Of a stretch of 43,879 nt of DNA, positions 32,640-39,955 are shown piece after piece. Source of the stretch: UBA1227 sp045599345 (GTDB lineage Bacteria; Bacillota; Clostridia; Oscillospirales; Acutalibacteraceae); contig JAZRVV010000028.1 in NCBI GenBank assembly GCA_045599345.1, positions 1-43,879 of the forward strand. The letters run 5' to 3'. The position numbers were made by a program, and so were the translations under genes. The notes beneath the pieces were generated by a model, which saw nothing but the letters and a program-made list of their open reading frames with translations, was not told where the DNA came from and searched no databases. Within the stretch, counting starts at the first letter, position 1, and every line of letters starts with the position of its first letter.

Positions 32640-34247
32640 TTATCGGTCCCATTTCTCACAAAGGGCAATAATTTGATCCGCAAATTTTGCGAGGTCTTTG
32701 TTCGCTCCACCCTCATTATGCTGAATAGTTTGAAGGAGTCGCTGTCCAGCAAGATAGAGACGACCATATGGGCTGTTTGCCTTGAATATAGGTGAACTAC
32801 TCGCCTTCTTTTCAATCTTTTTGCTATTACCTTCAGAAATCATCTTGTTGGTAATCAAATCAACTACTGCATATGGATATGGTGCATATGCATTGAGGCC
32901 GAGTTCGTCGCGCAAACGCCTTGTATAAGCCTCGCAGACATCATCGTCGCCGTGGCAGACGAAGACTTGTCCTGGCGAGAATTCAAAGGCGTTGATCCAG
33001 CGAAGGAGGCCGTTTATATCGGCGTGTCCCGACACGCCTGCAAGTTTGCAAACTTCAGCCAAAACTTCAATCTCTTCGCCAAAGATTTTGACTGTTGTTG
33101 CACCATCGACAAGAGCACGACCAAGCGTGCCTACTGCTTGGTAACCAACAAAGAGGATTGTGCTCTCGGCGCGCCAGAGGTTGTGCTTTAAGTGGTGCTT
33201 GATTCGACCAGCTTCGCACATACCAGAAGCTGAAATAATAACCTTGGGCTCAAGGTCATAGTTTATGGCCTTGGACTCCTCAGATGAAACAGCAAGTTTC
33301 AAGTTGGACACCTCAATAGGGTTGATTCCACGAGAGAGCAATTCAAGTGCCTCTGGGTCCACATACTCCCTATCACAAGTGCTGTAAATATTTGTAGCCT
33401 CAATTGCAAGAGGGCTATCGACATATACTCTAAAGTCGCCGTGGCCAGTTACAAGTCCCTCTTCCTTTATCTGACGGATAAAGTAGAGCATCTCTTGTGT
33501 ACGGCCAACTGCGAATGATGGTATTACGAGGTTACCACCTCTGTCAAACGTGCGCTGGATTACTTTCGCAAGCTCTGCTACGTACTCAGGCTTGCTGCCG
33601 TGCGCACGGTCGCCATAAGTGGATTCTGTGATGACATAGTCAGCCGATGTTATATACTTTGGATCATTGATCAAAGGCTGATCCGTATTACCAATATCGC
33701 CAGAGAAAACAAGCTTTTTAGAAATGCCATTTTCAGTCAAAAAGAGTTCAATTGATGATGAGCCAAGGAGGTGGCCCGCATCAACAAATCTTATCTGGAC
33801 ACCGTCACAGATATCAATCAGCTCGTCATATGAGTGTGCCTCAAAACACTCGAGTGCGGCAAGCGCATCCTCGATTGTATAGAGTGGCAAAACCTCATCC
33901 TTGCCAGCACGCTTTGCCTTGACGTTTTTCCACTCTGCTTCAAACTCTTGGATATGAGCCGAGTCACGAAGCATAATCTTACACAAATTGTATGTTGCCT
34001 GAGTTGAAAAGATAGTGCCGTTAAAACCCTGTGCTGCAAGAAGAGGCAATTTACCAGAGTGGTCAATATGAGCATGTGTCAAAAAGACATAGTCAATCTC
34101 CGATGCACCCACAGGCAATTCACCTGATTCATATATATCCGCGCCCTGTTCAAGGCCGTAATCAACAAGCATCTTTTTACCGCATGCTTCGATATAGTAA
34201 CAGCTACCTGTTACCTCGTGCGCTGCGCCACAAAAAGTAAGCTTCAA
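32640..34247 (-). CDS. Beta-CASP metallo-beta-lactamase RNA-processing family protein
   Basis: The 535-residue protein has the metallo-beta-lactamase motifs (LTHAHIDHSGKLP, FVDAGHLLGSSSIEL, VFSGDIGN) and the beta-CASP domain (ESTYGDRAHGS, IPSFAVGRTQEMLYFI, VIISASGMCEAGRIKHHL, GVSGHADINGLL). This is the CPSF73-like group, most members being endo/exoribonucleases with two zinc ions. It starts with TTG at 34247, seven bases after AGGAGG. The last 70 residues form a helical extension after the zinc core. It lies 13 bases after the transporter ATPase gene and may be co-transcribed with it. Confidence 0.92.
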   Translation of the reverse strand: MKLTFCGAAHEVTGSCYYIEACGKKMLVDYGLEQGADIYESGELPVGASEIDYVFLTHAHIDHSGKLPLLAAQGFNGTIFSTQATYNLCKIMLRDSAHIQEFEAEWKNVKAKRAGKDEVLPLYTIEDALAALECFEAHSYDELIDICDGVQIRFVDAGHLLGSSSIELFLTENGISKKLVFSGDIGNTDQPLINDPKYITSADYVITESTYGDRAHGSKPEYVAELAKVIQRTFDRGGNLVIPSFAVGRTQEMLYFIRQIKEEGLVTGHGDFRVYVDSPLAIEATNIYSTCDREYVDPEALELLSRGINPIEVSNLKLAVSSEESKAINYDLEPKVIISASGMCEAGRIKHHLKHNLWRAESTILFVGYQAVGTLGRALVDGATTVKIFGEEIEVLAEVCKLAGVSGHADINGLLRWINAFEFSPGQVFVCHGDDDVCEAYTRRLRDELGLNAYAPYPYAVVDLITNKMISEGNSKKIEKKASSSPIFKANSPYGRLYLAGQRLLQTIQHNEGGANKDLAKFADQIIALCEKWDR

Positions 34248-34260
34248 GGTAAATCCTCCT

Positions 34261-35328
34261 TTATTTTATGTTTGCTATTACCTTATTATCAGAATAAGAA
34301 ATTGAAGACGTATTTGCCTTGATTATCTTTAGAGCAATATCGTTTTCACTCTCAAGTGGATTAAATGCCCCACCGTTGTATGACACTTCCATCACGACTG
34401 CTGATTCTCCGTCATATTCAAATACAACATTCATCAGCGCATCATCTGGCAAGTGAGGTGCGATAATAACTTTACAAAGTTCCTCAAATACACTGCGAAG
34501 ACGGTTAGATAAAGCATAGTCAATTTGGCTCTTGTGGCAGTACTCCTCAAGTGAGGATGCAAGTCCCAAAAAGTCAAATTCACGGCTCTTGATTTCGAAT
34601 TCTAATACTCGAAGTCGCTTGATAAAGCGACGTGTCTTGTCGTGAATAGGATTTTCAAAAATCTGTTCCGGTGTGCCGTCCTCATAAATGCCACCCTCAT
34701 CCATATAAAAGATACGGTTGGCAATCTCACGAGCGAATCGCATCTCGTGAGTGACGATAATCATCGTCACTCCAGTTTTAGATAGCGAGCGAATAACCGC
34801 CTCAACCTCGCCGACCATAGTAGGGTCGAGCGCCGAGGTAGGCTCATCAAAGAGGATGACCTCTGGGTCCATCGCAAGCGTACGTGCGATAGCAATACGC
34901 TGCTTTTGACCACCAGAGAGTTCATCCGGATAGGCAAGGGCTTTGTCAAGCAACCCTACAGTTTTAAGGAGTGACATAGCCTTCTCGCGCGCCTCAGGGA
35001 TGGAACGACCAAGGAGGTCCATCTGTGGCACCATGATATTCTCAAGTACAGTGAGATGGCCAAAGAGGTTAAAGTTTTGGAAAACCATTCCCATCTTGCG
35101 ACGCAAAGCATTGATGTTGCAATCGCGAGATGTGATGCACTCACCATCAAAGATGATTTCGCCAGAAGTTGGCGGGTCTAGCATGTTGAGTGCACGAAGG
35201 AGTGTTGATTTACCGGTGCCAGATGGACCGATAACGGCGATAACATCGCCTTCATTTATGACAGCGTTGACATCAACAAGCGGAGTGACGTCGGGAAATT
35301 CTTTCCTTACATGTTTAAGTTCAATCAT
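34261..35328 (-). CDS. Amino-acid ABC ATPase with an extra C-terminal domain
   Basis: Residues 1-240 are a GlnQ-type ATPase: Walker A GPSGTGKST (34-42), MVFQNFNLFGHLT, signature LSGGQKQR, Walker B VILFDEPTSALDPT and IIVTHEMRFARE. Residues 241-355 are additional and not part of ordinary GlnQ (about 240-250 aa). They contain RLRSVFEELCKVIIAPHL, then VVMEVSYNGGAFNPLESEND and IALKIIKANTSSISYSDNKV, which by eye resemble the N-box and G-box layout of small HATPase/anti-sigma kinase folds. That assignment is an inference. The gene overlaps the fused permease gene by ATGA, so the two form one importer. Confidence 0.92.
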   Translation of the reverse strand: MIELKHVRKEFPDVTPLVDVNAVINEGDVIAVIGPSGTGKSTLLRALNMLDPPTSGEIIFDGECITSRDCNINALRRKMGMVFQNFNLFGHLTVLENIMVPQMDLLGRSIPEAREKAMSLLKTVGLLDKALAYPDELSGGQKQRIAIARTLAMDPEVILFDEPTSALDPTMVGEVEAVIRSLSKTGVTMIIVTHEMRFAREIANRIFYMDEGGIYEDGTPEQIFENPIHDKTRRFIKRLRVLEFEIKSREFDFLGLASSLEEYCHKSQIDYALSNRLRSVFEELCKVIIAPHLPDDALMNVVFEYDGESAVVMEVSYNGGAFNPLESENDIALKIIKANTSSISYSDNKVIANIK

Positions 35329-37598
35329 TTCTCGTCATCTCCTTTCAAAAGCTTCGAAACGTCACGACGTTTCGGGTCAACGCTTATTTGAATCTTAGAG
35401 ACTATATGAGTCAAAATTCCAGCAAGGATGAAGTAAATAATTGCTGTGACAATGAGTGGGAAGAACGCCTCGTATGTGCGAGATCGAACTATATCTCCCA
35501 TCTTGGTCAAATCCTGAACAGCAATGTAGCCTACAACAGCTGTGCCTTTTATCAGTGATACAATCTCTGATTTAAATAGTGGAAGGAAGAACTGTGCGGC
35601 CTGTGGGAGGACCATTTTAAAGAATGATGACCTCTTAGAATAGCCAAGAGCTAATGCTGCCTCTTCCTGTCCCTTATCAATAGATGCAACGCTTGTGTTT
35701 AGCATACCAAGCACGGATACTGCAAATGTCAAGCTAAAGCCGACAATTGCAACGCCCGTGCCAGAAAGTGACGCACGCGCAAAGACAATGTAAAACAGTA
35801 TCATTAGGAATACTACTGTTGGCATTCCTTGGAGCAGCCACGCGAAGAAATCTACAATCTTGTTAAATACAAAGCTCTCCCGTTTATATCCAAGGTAAAT
35901 CAAGAATCCAAGTACTGTACCAAAGATTATTGAAAGTACTGTAATAAGCATTGTTGAGCCAATGCCAGAGAGGAAAAGTTTCCAACGTGACTCACGGATA
36001 AATGTCTTTTCAAAGCTTGATGAAATACGATCAAAGAAACTGCCATTTGAAGTTGAGATAGGCTCAACTATCTTACAAACAGCTATTGTTCCACTCCTGT
36101 AGTTTGCATCAGACATGAGCATGCTCTCGCGTCGCTCTTCTGTAATTGTGATACAGCTGCCTGCCATGTCATACTTGCCAGCGCTAACGCCCGCAATCAA
36201 TCCTTGAAACTCATTATTTGTGATTTCAAGATTGTAACCATATTCCTTACAGAAATGGCATACAACATCCAAATCGTATCCAGCAAACTCACCATTTAGT
36301 ATATATGCCATAGGTGCGCCAATTGCACTTGATAAGCAATAATTGATAGTTCCATTTTCACCCTTAAGGGATGAAAGATCAATTGCTTTTGACTTCTCCT
36401 CATCGGTGCCATCGAACCATACTTTTTCTATCTCAGAAAGCTCGCCATTTGCCCATGCTTTTGCTAAATACTCATTCATTTGAGAACAGAGTACCGTCGA
36501 GCGGGCATCGTTTTTATTGAATATATAGCCAAATTCCTCTTCAACAAGGAAGCCATCCATAATGCCATGGTCATCATATTCCTTGACTAGCAGATATCCG
36601 CAAGGATAGTCACTTACATAGGCGTCCACCTTGCCCGACTCCAGCGCGATGCCCAAGTCAGAAATTGTTTGAAACTCAACGACCTTCGCGTCCTTAATAT
36701 ACTTTTCAACATACTGTCCAGTCATACTGCCAGTAAGCGCGCCAATCTCTTTTCCCTCAAGGTCATCAAAGCTCTTGTATACGAGCTCTGCTTTTTGTGC
36801 ATAGTCCTGTGGTCTAATAACAACAGATGCGCCAGACCTATAAATAGGTGAAGAGAACTGAAGTGATTCCTTTCGCTCATCAGTTATAGTAATAGATGAA
36901 CCGGCCATATCATAGACACCTTCTGTAACACCTGGCATGATTGAGCCAAATGTAACATCGGATATCTCTATACCATATCCCTTTGCAAGACAGAACTTCT
37001 CAGCAAGCTCTATCTCATATCCAACGAGCTTGCCATCCATCATATAAGCGAATGGTGGATTAAGTGACTCTGTTGCAAAATTAATTACACGTCCAGCGGT
37101 ATTAGGAACGTCCTCTATCGCAACATCAAGTTTAGGATTTGTACCACCAATCCACTCCGCTTTGAGTTCATCAATTTCTGAGAATGATTCTAAAAATTCA
37201 TTGAACTCTGCGCAGAGGTCAGATTCAAGTGAAAAGACCATACCAACATCTTGGACATATAGTTCATCAGGAAGTATTACATAGTCCGAATCCGATTCAC
37301 TAATGGCAAAAGCAATGCTCGGTGTATCACCAACAAATGCATCCACCTTGCCCGCATCGAGTGCCGTTAGCATATCCGCATAACTTGCATAATATACAAT
37401 ATTGGCATCCGGTACAATTTCAAGTATCAATTTATCATGTACAGTGCCCTGACAAACAGCAACCGTGCGGCCAGAAAGGTCCGATACATCGCCAATTTTC
37501 TCACTGCTCTCCCCAGCAGTTTTACCCTTGCAACCAGTAAAGCAAAGTAATATCAACGCCAAAATCAGTGCTATGATAAAACGTCTCTTTTGATACAT
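35325..37598 (-). CDS. Fused amino-acid binding protein-permease with a split second binding domain
   Basis: The 757-residue lipoprotein-permease has its lipobox Cys at 23 (LLCFTGC). Residues 38-160 match lobe 2 plus the C-terminal part of an SBP_bac_3 domain (DLSGRTVAVCQGT, GKVDAFVGDTP). Residues 168-395 are a complete SBP_bac_3 domain (ligand Arg in TITDERKESL, Asp region GKVDAYVSDYP). Residues 412-510 are only the N-terminal part of lobe 1 (PMAYILNGEFAGYDLDVVCH, TITEERRESM) and stop at the hinge. A permease follows (541-740) with EAA loop QEEAALALGYSKRSSFFKMV. Segments one and three are complementary halves of one binding domain. A GGAAGGTG site precedes the ATG. The ATPase gene overlaps by four bases. 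Confidence 0.93.
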   Translation of the reverse strand: MYQKRRFIIALILALILLCFTGCKGKTAGESSEKIGDVSDLSGRTVAVCQGTVHDKLILEIVPDANIVYYASYADMLTALDAGKVDAFVGDTPSIAFAISESDSDYVILPDELYVQDVGMVFSLESDLCAEFNEFLESFSEIDELKAEWIGGTNPKLDVAIEDVPNTAGRVINFATESLNPPFAYMMDGKLVGYEIELAEKFCLAKGYGIEISDVTFGSIMPGVTEGVYDMAGSSITITDERKESLQFSSPIYRSGASVVIRPQDYAQKAELVYKSFDDLEGKEIGALTGSMTGQYVEKYIKDAKVVEFQTISDLGIALESGKVDAYVSDYPCGYLLVKEYDDHGIMDGFLVEEEFGYIFNKNDARSTVLCSQMNEYLAKAWANGELSEIEKVWFDGTDEEKSKAIDLSSLKGENGTINYCLSSAIGAPMAYILNGEFAGYDLDVVCHFCKEYGYNLEITNNEFQGLIAGVSAGKYDMAGSCITITEERRESMLMSDANYRSGTIAVCKIVEPISTSNGSFFDRISSSFEKTFIRESRWKLFLSGIGSTMLITVLSIIFGTVLGFLIYLGYKRESFVFNKIVDFFAWLLQGMPTVVFLMILFYIVFARASLSGTGVAIVGFSLTFAVSVLGMLNTSVASIDKGQEEAALALGYSKRSSFFKMVLPQAAQFFLPLFKSEIVSLIKGTAVVGYIAVQDLTKMGDIVRSRTYEAFFPLIVTAIIYFILAGILTHIVSKIQISVDPKRRDVSKLLKGDDEK

Positions 37599-37635
37599 TT
37601 AAACACCTTCCGAATTTATTAAAAAACACAATGAT

Positions 37636-37646
37636 ATTATACCACA
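37636..37646 (-). promoter_or_regulatory. Probable promoter of the fused transporter genes
   Basis: In the minus direction TATAAT (37636-37641) is preceded by TGG, giving an extended -10 (TGGTATAAT). No good -35 is seen. Confidence 0.55.
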
Positions 37647-37665
37647 ATAAAGAGAAAAAATGTTA

Positions 37666-37694
37666 TTGCATTTTAATATCTATTATGTTATATT
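37666..37694 (+). promoter_or_regulatory. Promoter of tRNA-Arg
   Basis: TTGCAT (37666-37671) and TATATT (37689-37694) are separated by 17 bp. A small hairpin GCGG-TTTGA-CCGC lies between the promoter and the mature 5' end. Confidence 0.75.
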
Positions 37695-37717
37695 ATTTGA
37701 GCGGTTTGACCGCATAT

Positions 37718-37794
37718 GCGCTAGTAGCTCAGCTGGATAGAGTGTTTGGCTACGAACCAAAAGGTCGGGGGTTCGAGTCCCTTCTGGCGCGCCA
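37718..37794 (+). tRNA. tRNA-Arg(ACG)
   Basis: The 77-base gene folds as a full cloverleaf. The acceptor GCGCTAG pairs with CTGGCGC (one G-U pair). The D arm follows, then anticodon stem TTTGG/CCAAA with loop CTACGAA (anticodon ACG, read as ICG), and the T arm with GTTCGAGTC. The discriminator G and an encoded CCA end it. It marks the left border of the repeat-rich accessory region. Confidence 0.97.
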
Positions 37795-37796
37795 AT

Positions 37797-37834
37797 AAGG
37801 GCAGTCCATAATTGGACTGCCCTTTATTTTTTTA
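37797..37834. terminator. Terminator after tRNA-Arg
   Basis: A 12-bp stem (37797-37808 with 37813-37824) is followed by TATTTTTTT. It may also serve the convergent ATPase gene. Confidence 0.92.
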
Positions 37835-37853
37835 CCTTTATGCCTCTTTTTTC
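37833..37853. repeat. 21-bp exact repeat shared with the 3' end of a surface-protein gene
   Basis: This stretch is identical to 42718-42738. There it covers the stop codon and last codons (KKEA) of the surface protein at 42723-43673; here it abuts the stop codon of the ATPase gene. It looks like the relic 3' end of a lost surface-protein gene. Confidence 0.7.
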
Positions 37854-39075
37854 AAATCATCCAAACAGGAACAATGTAGTTAATGCGATCTATTGCTCCC
37901 AATTCCGGCTTCATACATACTATTGCACCATTACCTCTCGTTACACTTCCTTTATCCAAAACTTTAAACACTCTTGTTAGTTCAGAACCAGGATTTGAAC
38001 TCTTTTTAATCTCAATTGGATTAAGAACACCATCATGTTCTAGAATAATATCAATTTCTTTCGAATCTTTATCCCTGTAATAGTACATATACGGTTCCAC
38101 ACCGGAATTCAAATAACTCTTTGCAATTTCGGATACCACATAGTTTTCGAAAATTGCGCCACTCATTGCGCCACTTTCCAGCACCTCTGCGCTACTCCAT
38201 TTCGTAAGATAGCACACAAGGCCAGTGTCATAAAAATACAACTTCGGTGTTTTTACTAAACGTTTCAACAGATTATTAGAATACGGATGCAAATAAAAGA
38301 TAATACCAAGCGTTTCAAGAATCTGAAGCCAAGACTTTGCTTGGGCCTGTGAGATTTCTACATCCTGCGCAATGTCAGATACGTTTACCATACCAGAGCA
38401 TCTTGCTGCAACAGCGGTAATAAAGCGAAGAAACTTTAATGAATCTATGGAATCAGAAAGTTCTCGCACATCACGTTCGATATAAGTGCTCAAATAGCTA
38501 CTATAAAATATTTGATAATTAGAGTTGCGTTCACTAACAATAGCAGGCATAGAGCCTCGGAAAATACGTTCAAAAACAGTAGGAGTATCAATTTTAGTTC
38601 TGCCTTTTTTTCTAGAGTCAAGCTTATCAAAGTCAACAACAAAAGGCGTAGCAATTTCACCATCAATTTCAGCTTGAGACAATGAGGTCATTGACAAAAC
38701 GGCAACACGTCCTGCGAGTGACTCCTGTACTCCTCTCATCAGTTTAAAAATCTGAGAACCTGTCAGCCAAAACAAACCAGGTTCTTGGTGTTTATCAGAA
38801 TAGATTTTTATGTATGGAAATAACTCTGGAGCATACTGAACCTCATCAATTAAAACCGGAGGCTTGTGGACTTGGAGGAACATTTCTGGATCCGTCTTGG
38901 CTAGATTTCTCTCATTCAAATCATCCAGTGTAACATATCCTCGGTTTGTACCCTCCATTAGTTTTAAAAGCATAGTAGTTTTGCCAACCTGTCTAGGTCC
39001 TGTAACTAGTACAACCGGATATTCATTTGTTACTTGCATAACGACCTTTTCAAGGTTACGTGCAATATAATTCAT
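37852..39075 (-). CDS. AAA ATPase with DUF4143 (PD-(D/E)XK-like) C-terminus, copy 1
   Basis: The 407-residue protein has an AAA_14 ATPase domain (Walker A GPRQVGKTT at 26-34, Walker B PPVLIDEVQYAPELF), a winged-helix-like middle (GMVNVSDIAQDVEISQAQAK) and a DUF4143 C-terminus. The motif KEIDIILEHDGVLNPIEIKK in that C-terminus has the Asp and ExK residues of a PD-(D/E)XK nuclease fold. Families of this architecture are frequent and often multi-copy in Clostridia, Bacteroidetes and archaea, with unknown role. The start at 39075 has GAGGT; a longer frame runs through upstream repeats and is rejected. Two 60-bp repeats with palindromic arms overlie its promoter, suggesting self-regulation. Confidence 0.9.
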   Translation of the reverse strand: MNYIARNLEKVVMQVTNEYPVVLVTGPRQVGKTTMLLKLMEGTNRGYVTLDDLNERNLAKTDPEMFLQVHKPPVLIDEVQYAPELFPYIKIYSDKHQEPGLFWLTGSQIFKLMRGVQESLAGRVAVLSMTSLSQAEIDGEIATPFVVDFDKLDSRKKGRTKIDTPTVFERIFRGSMPAIVSERNSNYQIFYSSYLSTYIERDVRELSDSIDSLKFLRFITAVAARCSGMVNVSDIAQDVEISQAQAKSWLQILETLGIIFYLHPYSNNLLKRLVKTPKLYFYDTGLVCYLTKWSSAEVLESGAMSGAIFENYVVSEIAKSYLNSGVEPYMYYYRDKDSKEIDIILEHDGVLNPIEIKKSSNPGSELTRVFKVLDKGSVTRGNGAIVCMKPELGAIDRINYIVPVWMI

Positions 39076-39083
39076 AAAAATAC

Positions 39084-39190
39084 CTCTTTCGGCTATTTTG
39101 ATGTTCAATATAATAATAGCCGAATTTTTATTAAATTGCAACAATTTTTCGGCTATTTTTACAAAACACATAAAATTAGCCGAATTTTTA
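39084..39190 (-). repeat. Two tandem 60-bp units with inverted TTCGGCTA/TAGCCGAA arms
   Basis: The motif AGCCGAATTTTTA occurs at 39118-39130 and 39178-39190, and TTTCGGCTATTTT at 39087-39099 and 39147-39159; each pair is exactly 60 bp apart. Within each unit the two motifs face one another as an inverted repeat. The right-hand motif of the first unit overlaps the -10 of the ATPase promoter. Confidence 0.88.
39113..39141 (-). promoter_or_regulatory. Promoter of ATPase copy 1
   Basis: In the minus direction TTGCAA (39136-39141) and TATTAT (39113-39118) are 17 bp apart. A TTCGGC operator-like arm fills the end of the spacer. Confidence 0.75.
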
Positions 39191-39200
39191 TCACTGTAAA

Positions 39201-39236
39201 AAGAAATTATAGGGCGCAATTTCCAAGTTACACTTG
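39201..39236 (+). repeat. Partial copy of a palindromic element
   Basis: About 36 bases match 42643-42677 with few changes (GAAATTAT-GGGCG-AATTTCCAAGTT core). Here the outer right arm is missing, so only the inner CAAGT/ACTTG stem can form. Confidence 0.72.
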
Positions 39237-39269
39237 ATAAATATATATCTATTTGATATATTTTAGATA
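39234..39269 (+). promoter_or_regulatory. Promoter and operator of the toxin-antitoxin pair
   Basis: TTGATA (39234-39239) and TATATT (39257-39262) are 17 bp apart. TATCTA (39246-39251) and TAGATA (39264-39269) form an inverted repeat over the -10, a typical place for antitoxin autorepression. Confidence 0.78.
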
Positions 39270-39297
39270 GTGTAATTGGGTAAAAGGGGTGTAAATT

Positions 39298-39621
39298 ATG
39301 GCAAGAACAGCAAGTATATTAGTCCACGTTGAACCAGAGGTAAAAGAGGAGGCTGATACTATCTTGAACCAACTTGGCATTACTATGTCTGGTGCTATTA
39401 ATTTGTATCTCAAACAAATCGTTCAGTGTAAGGGTATTCCCTTTGATCTGAAACTTCCAGAGAATCCATTGCCGAACTTTTTTGACATGACTGATGAGGA
39501 GCAAGAACAGTTCCTTCAAAAAACAATTGATGATATTAAAGATGGCAAAACAATTTCTTGGGAGGACTTAAAAAAAGAATTTGAGGAAGACTTTGGCATA
39601 TGCCTTGGGACATCGAACTAA
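39298..39621 (+). CDS. RelB/DinJ-family antitoxin
   Basis: The 107-residue protein has the ribbon-helix-helix N-terminus of RelB/DinJ (ASILVHVEPEVKEEADTILN, LGITMSGAINLYLKQIV). Its acidic C-terminus (MTDEEQEQFLQKTIDDIKDG, EDLKKEFEEDFG) is expected to wrap the toxin. It binds the toxin and represses its own promoter. A GGGGTG site precedes the ATG. The next gene overlaps by 22 bases. The length is a little above the common 85-100. Confidence 0.9.
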   Translation: MARTASILVHVEPEVKEEADTILNQLGITMSGAINLYLKQIVQCKGIPFDLKLPENPLPNFFDMTDEEQEQFLQKTIDDIKDGKTISWEDLKKEFEEDFGICLGTSN

Positions 39622-39908
39622 CTAATGATGCTTCCACAGAAATGCACCTAACTTATTATTACATTTTTCTTGCTTTAAATAATCCTATAGCAGCTATCAA
39701 TTTTTTAGAAAAGATTGGCAATGCTATAGATTCTTTACAAGAATTTCCAAAACGATATAAAATTCGTGAGGAAGAAAAGTTTAAATGTAAAAACATTCGG
39801 AGTATGCCTGTGGAGAACTATTTAATCTTGTATACTGTTGATGATACGAGCAATACAGTTATAGTCACGCATATTATTAATGGTAAACAAAACATTGAGA
39901 ACATTTAA
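39600..39908 (+). CDS. RelE/ParE-superfamily toxin
   Basis: This is a 102-residue, compact toxin of the RelE/ParE fold: helical hairpin (NDASTEMHLTYYYIFLALNN, AAINFLEKIGNAIDSLQEFP) then a beta sheet (NIRSMPVENYLILYTVDD and TVIVTHIINGKQNI). Members either cut mRNA on the ribosome (RelE) or poison gyrase (ParE); the sequence pattern (LxxFPxRY, NYLILYxV) is closer to ParE/YoeB-like members, but the target is not decided. The ATG lies within the antitoxin gene, with GAGGAAG upstream. Confidence 0.86.
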   Translation: MPWDIELTNDASTEMHLTYYYIFLALNNPIAAINFLEKIGNAIDSLQEFPKRYKIREEEKFKCKNIRSMPVENYLILYTVDDTSNTVIVTHIINGKQNIENI

Positions 39909-39922
39909 TAGCAAAAAACAAG

Positions 39923-39955
39923 GCTGGTGAGATTACTCTCACCAGCTCATTTTTT
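39923..39955. terminator. Bidirectional terminator
   Basis: A ten-bp stem GCTGGTGAGA/TCTCACCAGC around TTAC is followed by TCATTTTTT on the plus side and CTTGTTTTTT on the minus side. It separates the convergent toxin and surface-protein genes. Confidence 0.92.

Noticed and set aside
37797..37824. Common origin of the tRNA-Arg terminator and the split prmA terminator (both with AAGGGCAG arms)
   Set aside because: Loops and inner pairs differ, the flanks are unrelated, and GC-rich terminator stems of this type arise often by chance.
39076..39219. Longer start for the first AAA ATPase at 39219
   Set aside because: The extension runs through the repeats and promoter and has no ribosome-binding site; the ATG at 39075 has GAGGT and leads straight into the ATPase fold.
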